From the NCBI RefSeq assembly GCF_037975245.1, contig NC_092581.1:7469501-7533500 (forward strand): a stretch of 64,000 bases of DNA. The letters run 5' to 3'. Positions 30,241-44,029 of the stretch are shown here, piece by piece. Every line of letters starts with the position of its first letter. The first letter of the stretch is position 1. The notes under the pieces are model-generated. The model did not search any database. It had not been told where the DNA came from and saw nothing but the letters and a program-made list of their open reading frames with translations. The stretch comes from Apostichopus japonicus. Taxonomy: Eukaryota; Echinodermata; Holothuroidea; Aspidochirotida; Stichopodidae. Both the position numbers and the translations under genes were made by a program.

Positions 30241-31365
30241 CTGAACATTCGTTTGATCGGTACTGCACATTAGATTGACCGGTACGGAACATTCGATTGA
30301 TCGATACGGAACATTGGATTGATCGGTACAGCACATTCGATTGATCGGTACGGAACATTCGATTAATCGGTAACGAGCATTCGATTGATCGGTACGGAAC
30401 ATTCGATTGAACGGTACCGCACATTCGATTGATCGGTACGGAACATTCGATTGATCGGTACGTAACATTCGATTGATCGGGAGGGAACATTCGATTGATC
30501 GGTACCGCACATTCGATTGATCGGTACCGCATATTCGATTGATCGGTACGGAACATTCGATTGATCGATACGGAACATTCGATTGATCGGTACGGAACAT
30601 TCGATTGATCGGTACCGCACATTCGATTGATCGGTACGAAACATTCGATTGATCGGTACCGCACATTCGATTATTCAGTGCGGAACATTCGATTGATCGG
30701 TACGTAACATTCGATTGATCGGGAAAGAACATTCGATTGATCGGTACGGAATATTCGATTGATCGGTACCGCACATTCGATTGATCGGTACCGCACATTC
30801 GATTGATCGGTACCGCACATTCGATTGATCGGTACGGAACATTCGATTGATCGGTACCGCACATTCGATTGATCGGGACGGAACATTCGATTGATCGGTA
30901 CCGCACATTCGATTGATCGGTACCGCACATTCGATTGATCGGTACGGAACATTCGATTGATCGGTACGAAACATTCGAGTGATCGGTACCGCACATTCGA
31001 TTGATCGGTACCGTACATTCGATTGATCGGTACGGAACATTCGATTGATCGGTACGGAACATTCGATTGATCGGTACCGCACATTCGATTAATCGGTACG
31101 AAACATTCGATTAATCGGTACAGAACATTCGTTTGATCGTTACCGCACATTCGATTGATCGGTACGGCACATTCGATTGATCGATACCGCATATTCGAAT
31201 AATCGGTACGAACATTCGTTTGATCATTACCGAACATTCATTTGATCGGTACCGCACATTCGATTGATCGGTACCGCACATTCGATTATTCAGTACGGCA
31301 CATTCGATTGACCAGTTCTGTACATTCGTTTGATCGGTACCGCACATTCGATTATTCGTTACTGA
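30241..31365. repeat. Older relative of the 4.1-kb duplicated block
   Basis: The run beginning with CTGAACATTCGTTTG then GGTACTGCACATTAG at 30,241 recurs at 33,582, and related runs start near 37,720 and 42,760. The offset to 33,582 is 3,341 bp, becoming 3,429 bp by 30,671, so the downstream copy has gained or this one has lost 88 bp (4 monomers). Similarity ends near 31,365, where the flanking variants differ. Confidence 0.82.
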
Positions 31366-32999
31366 ACATTCGTTTGATCGGTACCGCACATTCGATTGAT
31401 CGGTACGGAACATTCGATTGATCGGTACGGAACATTCGATTGATCGGTACGGAACATTCGATTTATCGTTACGGAACATTCGATTGATCGGTACGGAACA
31501 TTTGATTGATCGGTACCGCACATTCGATTGATCGGTACCGCACATTCGATTATTCGTTACTGAACATTCGTTTGATCGGTTCTGCACATTGGATTGACCG
31601 GTACGGAACATTCGATTGATCGATACGGAACATTGGATTGATCGGTACCGCACATTCGATTGATCGGTACGGAACATTCGATTAATCGGTAACGAGCATT
31701 CGATTGATCGGTACGGAACATTCGATTGAACGGTACCGCACATTCGATTGATCGGTACGGAACATTCGATTGAACGGTACCGCACATTCGATTGATCGGT
31801 ACGGAACATTCGATTGATCGGTACCGCACATTCGATTATTCAGTGCGGAACATTCGATTGATCGGTACGTAACATTCGATTGATCGGGAGGGAACATTCG
31901 ATTGATCGGTACCGCACATTCGATTGTTCGGTACCGCACATTCGATTGATCGGTACGGAACATTCGATTGATCGGTACGGAACATTCGATTGATCGGTAC
32001 CGTACATTCGATTGATCGGTACGAAACATTCGATTGATCGGTACCGCACATTCGATTATTCAGTGCGGAACATTCGATTGATCGGTACGGAACATTCGAT
32101 TGATCAATACCGAACATTCGATTGATCGGTACCGCACATTCGATTAATCGGCAAGGAACATTCGATTGATCGGTACCGTACATTCGATTGATCGGTACGG
32201 AACATTCGATTGATCGGTACGGAACATTCGATTGATCGGTACCGCACATTCGATTAATCGGTACGAAACATTCGATTAATCGGTACAGAACATTCGTTTG
32301 ATCGTTACCGCACATTCTATTGATCGGTACCGCACATTCGATTATTCAGTACCGCACATTCGATTGATCAGTTCTGTACATTCATTTGATCGATACGGAA
32401 CATTCGATTGATCAATACCGCTCAATCGATTGATCGGTACCGCATATTCGATTAATCGGAAAGAACATTCGATTGATCGGTACGGAATATTCGATTGATC
32501 GGTACCGCACATTCGATTGATCGGTACCGCACATTCGATTGATCGGTACGGAACATTCGATTGATCGGTACGGAACATTCGATTGATCGGTACCGCACAT
32601 TCGATTGATCGGGACGGAACATTCGATTGATCGGTACCGCACATTCGATTGATCGGTACCGCACATTAGATTGATCGGTACGGAACATTCGATTGATCGG
32701 TACGAAACATTCGAGTGATCGGTACCGCACATTCGATTGATCGGTACCGTACATTCGATTGATCGTTACCGCACATTCGATTGATCGGTACGGCACATTC
32801 GATTGATCGGTACCGCATATTCGAATAATCGGTACGAACATTCGATTGATCGGTACGGAACATTCGTTTGATCATTACCGAACATTCATTTGATCGGTAC
32901 CGCACATTCGATTGATCGGTACCGCACATTCGATTATTCAGTACGGCACATTCGATTGACCAGTTCTGTACATTCGTTTGATCGGTACCGCACATTCGA

Positions 33000-35900
33000 T
33001 TATTCGTTACTGAACATTCGTTTGATCGGTACCGCACATTCGATTGACCGGTACGGAACATTCGGGTGATCGATACGGAACATTTGATTGATCGGTACCG
33101 CACATTCGATTGATCGGTACGGAACATTCGATTAATCGGTAACGAGCATTCGATTGATCGGTACGGAACATTCGATTGAACGGTACCGCACATTCGATTG
33201 ATCGGTACGGAACATTCGATTGATCGGTACCGCACATTCGATTGATCGGTACCGCACATTCGATTGATCGGTACCGCACATTCCATTATTCAGTGCGGAA
33301 CATTCCATTATTCAGTGCGGAACATTCGATCGATCAGTACGTAACATTCGATTGATCGGGAGGGAACATTCGATTGATCGGTACCGCACATTCGATTGAT
33401 CGGTACCGCACATTTGATTGATCGGTACGGAACATTCGATTGATCGGTACGGAACATTCGATTGATCGGTACGGAAGATTCGATTTATCGTTACGGAACA
33501 TTCGATTGATCGGTACGGAACATTTGATTGATCGGTACCGCACATTCGATTGATCGGTACCGCACATTCGATTATTCGTTACTGAACATTCGTTTGATCG
33601 GTACTGCACATTAGATTGACCGGTACGGAACATTCGATTGATCGATACGGAACATTGGATTGATCGGTACAGCACATTCGATTGATCGGTACGGAACATT
33701 CGATTAATCGGTAACGAGCATTCGATTGATCGATACGGAACATTCGATTGAACGGTACCGCACATTTGATTGATCGGTACGGAACATTCGATTGAACGGT
33801 ACCGCACATTCGATTGATCGGTACGGAACATTCGATTGATCGGTACCGCACATTCGATTATTCAGTGCGGAACATTCGATTGATCGGTACGTAACATTCG
33901 ATTGATCGGGAGGGAACATTCGATTGATCGGTACCGCACATTCGATTGATCGGTACCGCATATTCGATTGATCGGTACGGAACATTCGATTGATCGGTAC
34001 GGAACATTCGATTGATCGGTACGGAACATTCGATTGATCGGTACCGCACATTCGATTGATCGGTACGGAACATTCGATTGATCGGTACCGCACATTCGAT
34101 TATTCAGTGCGGAACATTCGATTGATCGGTACGTAACATTCGATTGATCGGGAAAGAACATTCGATTGATCGGTACGGAATATTCGATTGATCGGTACCG
34201 CACATTCGATTGATCGGTACCGCACATTCGATTGATCGGTACGGAACATTCGATTGATCGGTACGGAACATTCGATTGATCGGTACCGCACATTCGATTG
34301 ATCGGGACGGAACATTCGATTGATCGGTACCGCACATTCGATTGATCGGTACCGCACATTCGATTGATCGGTACGGAACATTCGATTGATCGGTACGAAA
34401 CATTCGAGTGATCGGTACCGCACATTCGATTGATCGGTACCGTACATTCGATTGATCGGTACGGAACATTCGATTGATCGGTACGGAACATTCGATTGAT
34501 CGGTACCGCACATTCGATTAATCGGTACGAAACATTCGATTAATCGGTACAGAACATTCGTTTGATCGTTACCGCACATTCGATTGATCGGTACGGCACA
34601 TTCGATTGATGAATACCGCATATTCGAATAATCGGTACGAACATTCGTTTGATCATTACCGAACATTCATTTGATCGGTACCGCACATTCGATTGATCGG
34701 TACCGCACATTCTATTATTCAGTACGGCACATTCGATTGACCAGTTCTGTACATTCGTTTGATCGGTACCGCACATTCGATTATTCGTTACTGAACATTC
34801 GATTAATCGGTACGAAACATTCGATTAATCGGTACAGAACATTCGTTTGATCGTTACCGCACTTTCGATTGATCGGTACCGCACATTCGATTATTCAGTA
34901 CGGCACATTCGATTGATCGGTACGGAACATTTGATTGATCGGTACCGCACATTCGATTGATCGGTACCGCACATTCGATTATTCGTTACTGAACATTCGT
35001 TTGATCGGTTCTGCACATTGGATTGACCGGTACGGAACATTCGATTGATCGATACGGAACATTGGATTGATCGGTACCGCAAATTCGAGTAATCGGTACG
35101 GAACATTCGATTAATCGGTAACGAGCATTCGATTGATCGGTACGGAACATTCGATTGAACGGTACCGCACATTCGATTGATCGGTACGGAACATTCGATT
35201 GAACGGTACCGCACATTCGATTGATCGGTACGGAACATTCGATTGATCGGTACCGCACATTCGATTGATCGGTACCGCACATTCGATTATTCGTTACTGA
35301 ACATTCGTTTGATCGGTTCTGCACATTGGATTGACCGGTACGGAACATTCGATTGATCGATACGGAACATTGGATTGATCGGTACCGCACATTCGATTGA
35401 TCGGTACGGAACATTCGATTAATCGGTAACGAGCATTCGATTGATCGGTACGGAACATTCGATTGAACGGTACCGCACATTCGATTGATCGGTACGGAAC
35501 ATTCGATTGAACGGTACCGCACATTCGATTGATCGGTACGGAACATTCGATTGATCGGTACCGCACATTCGATTATTCAGTGCGAAACATTCGATTGATC
35601 AGTACGTAACATTCGATTGATCGGGAGGGAACATTCGATTGATCGGTACGGAACATTCGATTGATCGGTACGGAATATTCGATTGATCGGTACGGAACAT
35701 TCGATTGATCGGTACGGAACATTCGATTGATCGGTCCCGCACATTCGATTAATCGGTACGAAACATTCGATTAATCGGTACAGAACATTCGTTTGATCGT
35801 TACCGCACATTCGATTGATCGGTACCGCACATTCGATTATTCAGTACGGCACATTCGATTGATCAGTTCTGTACATTCGTTTGATCGGTACGGAACATTC

Positions 35901-37155
35901 GATTGATCAGTACCGCTCATTCGATTGATCGGTACCGCATATTCGATTGATCGGTACGGAACATTCGATTGATCGGAACCGAACATTCGATTGATCGGTA
36001 CCGTACATTCGATTGATCGGTACCGCACATTCGATTATTCGTTACGGCACATTCGATTGATCGGTACTGAACTTTCGATTGATCGGTACCGCACATTCGA
36101 TTGATCGGTACGGAACATTCGATTGATCAGTACGGAACATTCGAATGATCGGTACCGCACATTCGATTTATCGGTACGGAACATTAGATTGATCGGGACG
36201 GAACATTCGATTGATCAGTACCGCACATTCGATTGATCGGTACCGCACATTCGATTGATCAGTACGGAACATTCGATTATTCAGTACGGCACATTCGATT
36301 GATCAGTTCTGTACATTCGTTTGATCGGTACGGAATATTCGATTGATCAGTAGCACTCATTCGATTGATCGGTACCGCATATTCGATTAATCGGAAAGAA
36401 CATTCGATTGATCGGTACGGAACATTCGATTGATCGGTACCGCACATTCGATTGATCGGTACCGCACATTCGATTGATCGGTACGGAACATTCGATTGAT
36501 CGGTACGGAAAATTCGATTGATCGGTACCGCACATTCGATTGATCGGTACCGCACATTCGATTGATCGGTACGTAACATTCGATTGATCGGGAGGGAACA
36601 TTCGATTGATCGGTACCGCACATTCGATTGATCGGTACCGCACATTCGATTGATCGGTACGGAACATTCGATTGATCGGTACGGAACATTCGATTGATCG
36701 GTACGGAACATTCGAGTGATCGGTACGGAACATTCGATTGATCGGTACGGAACATTCGATTGATCGGTACCGCACATTCGATTGATCGGTACGGAACCGC
36801 ACATTCGATTGATCGGTACGGAACATTCGATTGATCGGTCCCGCACATTCGATTAATCGGTACGAAACATTCGATTAATCGGTACAGAACATTCGTTTGA
36901 TCGTTACCGCACATTCGATTGATCGGTACCGCACATTCGATTATTCAGTACGGCACATTCGATTGATCAGTTCTGTACATTCGTTTGATCAGTACGGAAC
37001 ATTCGATTGATCAGTACCGCTCATTCGATTGATCGGTACCGCATATTCGATTGATCGGTACGGAACATTCGATTGATCGGTACCGAACATTCGATTGATC
37101 GGTACCGTACATTCGATTGATCGGTTCCGCACATTCCATTATTCGTTACGGCACA
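33000..37155. repeat. 4.1-kb tandem duplication, copy 1
   Basis: Ordered variants in this stretch recur from about 37,160, mostly at an offset of 4,139 bp: TTCGGGTGATCGATAC at 33,061 and 37,222 (one monomer extra there), CAGTGCGAAAC at 35,578 and 39,717, and the 34,989 and 39,128 markers of the 308-bp repeat. Relative to copy 2 it retains about 704 bp at 35.65-36.35 kb, carries a private 27-bp monomer near 36,775, and has a replaced patch at about 34,800-34,925. Confidence 0.88.
34989..35604. repeat. 308-bp (14-monomer) repeat pair, first location
   Basis: The marker CTGAACATTCGTTTG followed by GGTTCTGCACATTGG begins at 34,989 and 35,297, exactly 308 bp (14 x 22) apart. The intervening GACCGG, GATCGATACGG, GGTAACGAGC and GAACGG variants repeat in the same order. 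A single related unit begins at 31,560. Confidence 0.88.
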
Positions 37156-40100
37156 TTCGATTATTCGTTACTGAACATTCGTTTGATCGGTACCGCACAT
37201 TCGATTGACCGGTACGGAACATTCGGGTGATCGATACGGAACATTTGATTGATCGGTACCGCACATTCGATTGATCGGTACGGAACATTCGATTAATCGG
37301 TAACGAGCATTCGATTGATCGGTACGGAACATTCGATTGAACGGTACCGCACATTCGATTGATCGGTACGGAACATTCGATTGATCGGTACGGAACATTC
37401 GATTGATCGGTACCGCACATTCCATTATTCAGTGCGGAACATTCCATTATTCAGTGCGGAACATTCGATCGATCAGTACGTAACATTCGATTGATCGGGA
37501 GGGAACATTCGATTGATCGGTACCGCACATTCGATTGATCGGTACCGCACATTCGATTGATCGGTACGGAACATTCGATTGATCGGTACGGAACATTCGA
37601 TTGATCGGTACGGAAGATTCGATTTATCGTTACGGAACATTCGATTGATCGGTACGGAACATTTGATTGATCGGTACCGCACATTCGATTGATCGGTACC
37701 GCACATTCGATTATTCGTTACTGAACATTCGTTTGATCGGTACTGCACATTAGATTGACCGGTACGGAACATTCGATTGATCGATACGGAACATTGGATT
37801 GATCGGTACAGCACATTCGATTGATCGGTACGGAACATTCGATTAATCGGTAACGAGCATTCGATTGATCGATACGGAACCTTCGATTGAACGGTACCGC
37901 ACATTTGATTGATCGGTACGGAACATTCGATTGAACGGTACCGCACATTCGATTGATCGGTACGGAACATTCGATTGATCGGTACCGCACATTCGATTAT
38001 TCAGTGCGGAACATTCGATTGATCGGTACGTAACATTCGATTGATCGGGAGGGAACATTCGATTGATCGGTACCGCACATTCGATTGATCGGTACCGCAT
38101 ATTCGATTGATCGGTACGGAACATTCGATTGATCGGTACGGAACATTCGATTGATCGGTACGGAACATTCGATTGATCGGTACCGCACATTCGATTGATC
38201 GGTACGGAACATTCGATTGATCGGTACCGCACATTCGATTATTCAGTGCGGAACATTCGATTGATCGGTACGTAACATTCGATTGATCGGGAAAGAACAT
38301 TCGATTGATCGGTACGGAATATTCGATTGATCGGTACCGCACATTCGATTGATCGGTACCGCACATTCGATTGATCGGTACGGAACATTCGATTGATCGG
38401 TACGGAACATTCGATTGATCGGTACCGCACATTCGATTGATCGGGACGGAACATTCGATTGATCGGTACCGCACATTCGATTGATCGATACCGCACATTC
38501 GATTGATCGGTACGGAACATTCGATTGATCGGTACGAAACATTCGAGTGATCGGTACCGCACATTCGATTGATCGGTACCGTACATTCGATTGATCGGTA
38601 CGGAACATTCGATTGATCGGTACGGAACATTCGATTGATCGGTACCGCACATTCGATTAATCGGTACGAAACATTCGATTAATCGGTACAGAACATTCGT
38701 TTGATCGTTACCGCACATTCGATTGATCGGTACGGCACATTCGATTGATCGATACCGCATATTCGAATAATCGGTACGAACATTCGTTTGATCATTACCG
38801 AACATTCATTTGATCGGTACCGCACATTCGATTGATCGGTACCGCACATTCTATTATTCAGTACGGCACATTCGATTGACCAGTTCTGTACATTCGTTTG
38901 ATCGGTACCGCACATTCGATTATTCGTTACTGAACATTCGTTTGATCGGTACCGCACATTCGATTGATCGGTACAAAACATTCGATTGATCGGTACGGAA
39001 CATTCGATTGATCGGTACGGAACATTCGATTTATCGTTACGGAACATTCGATTGATCGGTACGGAACATTTGATTGATCGGTACCGCACATTCGATTGAT
39101 CGGTACCGCACATTCGATTATTCGTTACTGAACATTCGTTTGATCGGTTCTGCACATTGGATTGACCGGTACGGAACATTCGATTGATCGATACGGAACA
39201 TTGGATTGATCGGTACCGCACATTCGATTGATCGGTACGGAACATTCGATTAATCGGTAACGAGCATTCGATTGATCGGTACGGAACATTCGATTGAACG
39301 GTACCGCACATTCGATTGATCGGTACGGAACATTCGATTGAACGGTACCGCACATTCGATTGATCGGTACGGAACATTCGATTGATCGGTACCGCACATT
39401 CGATTGATCGGTACCGCACATTCGATTATTCGTTACTGAACATTCGTTTGATCGGTTCTGCACATTGGATTGACCGGTACGGAACATTCGATTGATCGAT
39501 ACGGAACATTGGATTGATCGGTACCGCACATTCGATTGATCGGTACGGAACATTCGATTAATCGGTAACGAGCATTCGATTGATCGGTACGGAACATTCG
39601 ATTGAACGGTACCGCACATTCGATTGATCGGTACGGAACATTCGATTGATCGGTACCGCACATTCGATTGATCGGTACGGAACATTCGATTGATCGGTAC
39701 CGCACATTCGATTATTCAGTGCGAAACATTCGATTGATCAGTACGTAACATTCGATTGATCGGGAGGGAACATTCGATTGATCAGTAGCACTCATTCGAT
39801 TGATCGGTACCGCATATTCGATTAATCGGAAAGAACATTCGATTGATCGGTACGGAACATTCGATTGATCGGTACCGCACATTCGATTGATCGGTACCGC
39901 ACATTCGATTGATCGGTACGGAACATTCGATTGATCGGTACGGAAAATTCGATTGATCGGTACCGCACATTCGATTGATCGGTACCGCACATTCGATTGA
40001 TCGGTACGTAACATTCGATTGATCGGGAGGGAACATTCGATTGATCGGTACCGCACATTCGATTGATCGGTACCGCACATTCGATTGATCGGTACGGAAC

Positions 40101-40590
40101 ATTCGATTGATCGGTACGGAACATTCGATTGATCGGTACGGAACATTCGAGTGATCGGTACGGAACATTCGATTGATCGGTACGGAACATTCGATTGATC
40201 GGTACCGCACATTCGATTGATCGGTACGGAACATTCGATTGATCGGTACGGAACATTCGATTGATCGGTCCCGCACATTCGATTAATCGGTACGAAACAT
40301 TCGATTAATCGGTACAGAACATTCGTTTGATCGTTACCGCACATTCGATTGATCGGTACCGCACATTCGATTATTCAGTACGGCACATTCGATTGATCAG
40401 TTCTGTACATTCGTTTGATCGGTACGGAACATTCGATTGATCAGTACCGCTCATTCGATTGATCGGTACCGCATATTCGATTGATCGGTACGGAACATTC
40501 GATTGATCGGTACCGAACATTCGATTGATCGGTACCGTACATTCGATTGATCGGTTCCGCACATTCCATTATTCGTTACGGCACATTCGA
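37156..40590. repeat. 4.1-kb tandem duplication, copy 2 (shortened)
   Basis: This copy follows copy 1 at an offset of 4,139 bp as far as about 39,775. It then jumps to an offset of 3,435 bp (TAGCACTCAT at 36,351 and 39,786), a loss of 704 bp or 32 monomers. After the 5-bp insertion private to copy 1 the offset becomes 3,430 bp. The match ends near 40,590, just after a TTCCATTATTCGTTACGG monomer present in both. Confidence 0.88.
39128..39743. repeat. 308-bp (14-monomer) repeat pair, second location
   Basis: The same marker pair begins at 39,128 and 39,436, again 308 bp apart. This is the counterpart of 34,989-35,604 carried by the 4.1-kb duplication. The pair therefore formed before the 4.1-kb event. 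Confidence 0.88.
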
Positions 40591-41404
40591 TTGATCGGTA
40601 CTGAACTTTCGATTGATCGGTACCGCACATTCGATTGATCGGTACGGAACATTCGATTGATCAGTACGGCACATTCGAATGATCGGTACCGCACATTCGA
40701 TTTATCAGTACGGAACATTCGATTGATCGGGACGGAACATTCGATTGATCGGCTCGGTACTGCACATTCGATTGATCGGTACCGCACATTCGATTGATCA
40801 GTACGGAACATTCGATTATTCAGTACGGCACATTCGATTGATCAGTTCTGTACATTCGTTTGATCGGCACGGAATATTCGATTGATCAGTAGCGCTCATT
40901 CGATTGATCGGTACCGCATATTCGATTAATCGGAAAGAACATTCGATTGATCGGTACCGCACATTCGATTGATCGGTACCGAACATTCGATTGATCGGTA
41001 CGGAACATTCGATTGATCGGTACGGAAAATTCGATTGATCGGTACCGTACATTCGATTGATCGGTAATGCACATTCGATTGATCAATACGGAAATTCGAT
41101 TAATCGCGAACGAACATTCGATTGATCGGTACCGCACATTCGATTGATCGGTACGGAACATTCGATTGATCGGTACCGTACATTCCATTAATCGGCACCG
41201 CACATTCGATTGATCGGTACGGAACATTCGTTTGATCGTTTCGGAACATTCGATTGATCGGGAGGGAACATTCGATTGATCGGTAACGCACATTCGATTG
41301 ATCGGTGCCGCACATGCGATTAATCGGAAAGAACATTCGATTGATCGGTACCGCACATTCGATTGATCGTTACCGCACATTCGATTGATCGGGAGGGAAC
41401 ATTC

Positions 41405-41995
41405 GATTGATCTGTACGGAACATTCGATTGATCGGTACGGAACATTCGACTGATCGGTACCGTACATTCGATTGATCGGTACGAAACATTCGATTAATC
41501 GGTACAGAACATTCGTTTGATCGTTACCGCACATTCGATTGATCGGTACGGCACATTCGATTGATCGGTACCGCATATTCGAATAATCGGTAACGAACAT
41601 TCGATTGATCGGTACGGAACATTCGATTGATCATTACCGAACATTCGTTTGATCGGTACCGCACATTCGATTGATCGGTACCGCACATTCGATTATTCAG
41701 TACCGCACATTCGATTGACCAGTTCTGTACATTCGTTTGATCGGTACCGCACATTCGATTGATCGGTACCGCACATTCGATTATTCGTTACGGCACATTC
41801 GATTGATCGGTACTGAACTTTCGATTGATCGGTACCGCACATTCGATTGATCGGTACGGAACATTCGATTGATCAGTACGGCACATTCGAATGATCGGTT
41901 CTGTACATTCGTTTGATCGGTACCGCACATTCTATTATTCAGTACGGCACATTCGATTGATCGGCACTGAACATTCGTTTGATCGGTACCGCACA
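41405..41995. repeat. Segment of about 590 bp shared with 48.5-49.1 kb
   Basis: The ordered variants match 48,504-49,094 at an offset of 7,099 bp (TACGAAACATTCG at 41,481 and 48,580). The segment contains the cassette GTACAGAACATTCGTTTG, TATTCGAATAATCGG, CATTACCGAAC, TTCAGTACCGCAC and GACCAGTTCTGTAC. A shorter third copy of the cassette begins at 49,788. Confidence 0.82.
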
Positions 41996-42259
41996 TTCGA
42001 TTGATCGGCTCGGAACATTCGATTGATCGGTACCGCACATTCGATTGATCGGTACCGCACATTGGATTAATAGGTAACGAGAATTCGATTGATCGATACC
42101 GCATATTCGAATAATCGGTACGAACATTCGTTTGATCATTACCGAACATTCATTTGATCGGTACCGCACATTCGATTGATCGGTACCGCACATTCGATTA
42201 TTCAGTACGGCACATTCGATTGACCAGTTCTGTACATTCGTTTGATCGGTACCGCACAT

Positions 42260-43130
42260 TCGATTATTCGTTACTGAACATTCGTTTGATCGGTACCGCA
42301 CATTCGATTGACCGGTACGGAACATTCGGGTGATCGATACGGAACATTTGATTGATCGGTACCGCACATTCGATTGATCGGTACGGAACATTCGATTAAT
42401 CGGTAACGAGCATTCGATTGATCGGTACGGAACATTCGATTGATCGGTACCGCACATTCCATTATTCAGTGCGGAACATTCCATTATTCAGTGCGGAACA
42501 TTCGATCGATCAGTACGTAACATTCGATTGATCGGGAGGGAACATTCGATTGATCGGTACCGCACATTCGATTGATCGGTACCGCACATTCGATTGATCG
42601 GTACGGAACATTCGATTGATCGGTACGGAACATTCGATTGATCGGTACGGAAGATTCGATTTATCGTTACGGAACATTCGATTGATCGGTACGGAACATT
42701 TGATTGATCGGTACCGCACATTCGATTGATCGGTACCGCACATTCGATTATTCGTTACTGAACATTCGTTTGATCGGTACTGCACATTAGATTGACCGGT
42801 ACGGAACATTCGATTGATCGATACGGAACATTGGATTGATCGGTACAGCACATTCGATTGATCGGTACGGAACATTCGATTAATCGGTAACGAGCATTCG
42901 ATTGATCGATACGGAACATTCGATTGAACGGTACCGCACATTTGATTGATCGGTACGGAACATTCGATTGAACGGTACCGCACATTCGATTGATCGGTAC
43001 GGAACATTCGATTGATCGGTACCGCACATTCGATTATTCAGTGCGGAACATTCGATTGATCGGTACGTAACATTCGATTGATCGGGAGGGAACATTCGAT
43101 TGATCGGTACCGCACATTCGATTGATCGGT
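42260..43130. repeat. Partial third copy of the 4.1-kb block
   Basis: The TTCGGGTGATCGATAC marker occurs only three times in the window, near 33,061, 37,222 and 42,325. The following doubled TTCCATTATTCAGTGCGG monomers, a GATCGATCAGTACG monomer and the GATTTATCGTTACGG monomer follow in the same order. From 42,510 the offset to copy 2 is 5,037 bp. The copy ends near 43,130, where a different cassette (ATTATTCGTTACGGCAC) follows. Confidence 0.85.
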
Positions 43131-43139
43131 ACCGCACAT

Positions 43140-43690
43140 TCGATTATTCGTTACGGCACATTCGATTGATCGGTACTGAACTTTCGATTGATCGGTACCG
43201 CACATTCGATTGATCGGTACGGAACATTCGATTGATCAGTACGGCACATTCGAATGATCGGTTCTGTACATTCGTTTGATCGGTACCGCACATTCTATTA
43301 TTCAGTACGGCACATTCGATTGATCGGCACTGAACATTCGTTTGATCGGTACCGCACATTCGATTGATCGGCTCGGAACATTCGATTGATCGGTACCGCA
43401 CATTCGATTGATCGGTACCGCACATTGGATTAATAGGTAACGAGAATTCGATTGATCGGTACCGCACATTCGATTAATCGGTACGAAACATTCGATTAAT
43501 CGGTACAGAACATTCGTTTGATCGTTACCGGACATTCGATTGAGCGGTACCGCACATTCGATTATTCAGTACGGGACATTCGATTGATCAGTTCTGTACA
43601 TTCGTTTGATCGGTACGGAATATTCGATTGATCATTAGCGCTCATTCGATTGATCGGTACCGCATATTCGATTAATCGGAAAGAACATTC
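43140..43690. repeat. Segment shared with 50.1-50.6 kb
   Basis: From the TTCTATTATTCAGTACGG monomer (about 43,293) to the AATCGGAAAGAAC monomer (about 43,680), the ordered variants match 50,171-50,560 at an offset of 6,878 bp. Shared rare variants include TTGGATTAATAGGTAACG, GTTACCGGACATTCG, GAGCGGTACC and CATTAGCGCTC. The upstream part, 43,140-43,290, also resembles 41,765-41,920 and 48,880-49,030. Confidence 0.82.
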
Positions 43691-44029
43691 GATTGATCGG
43701 TACCGAACATTCGATTGATCGGTACCGCACATTCGATTGATCGGTACGGAACATTCGATTGATCGGAACGGAAAATTCGATTGATCGGTTCCGCACATTC
43801 GATTGATCGGTACGGAACATTCGATTGATCGGTACCGCACATTCGATTGATCGGTACCGCACATTCGATTGATCGGTACCGCACATTCGATTAATAGGCA
43901 ACGAACATTCGATTGATCAGTACGGCACATTCGATTGATCGGTACGGAACATTCGATTGATCGGTACCGCACATTCGATTGATCGGTACGGAACATTCGA
44001 TTGATCGGTACCGTACATTCGATTAATCG

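Noticed and set aside
41083-41110. Possible insertion at CAATACGGAAATTCG with AATCGCGAACG
   Set aside because: It aligns as a one-base-short monomer followed by a variant monomer, and related copies exist near 48,050 and 52,200, so it is an ordinary satellite variant.
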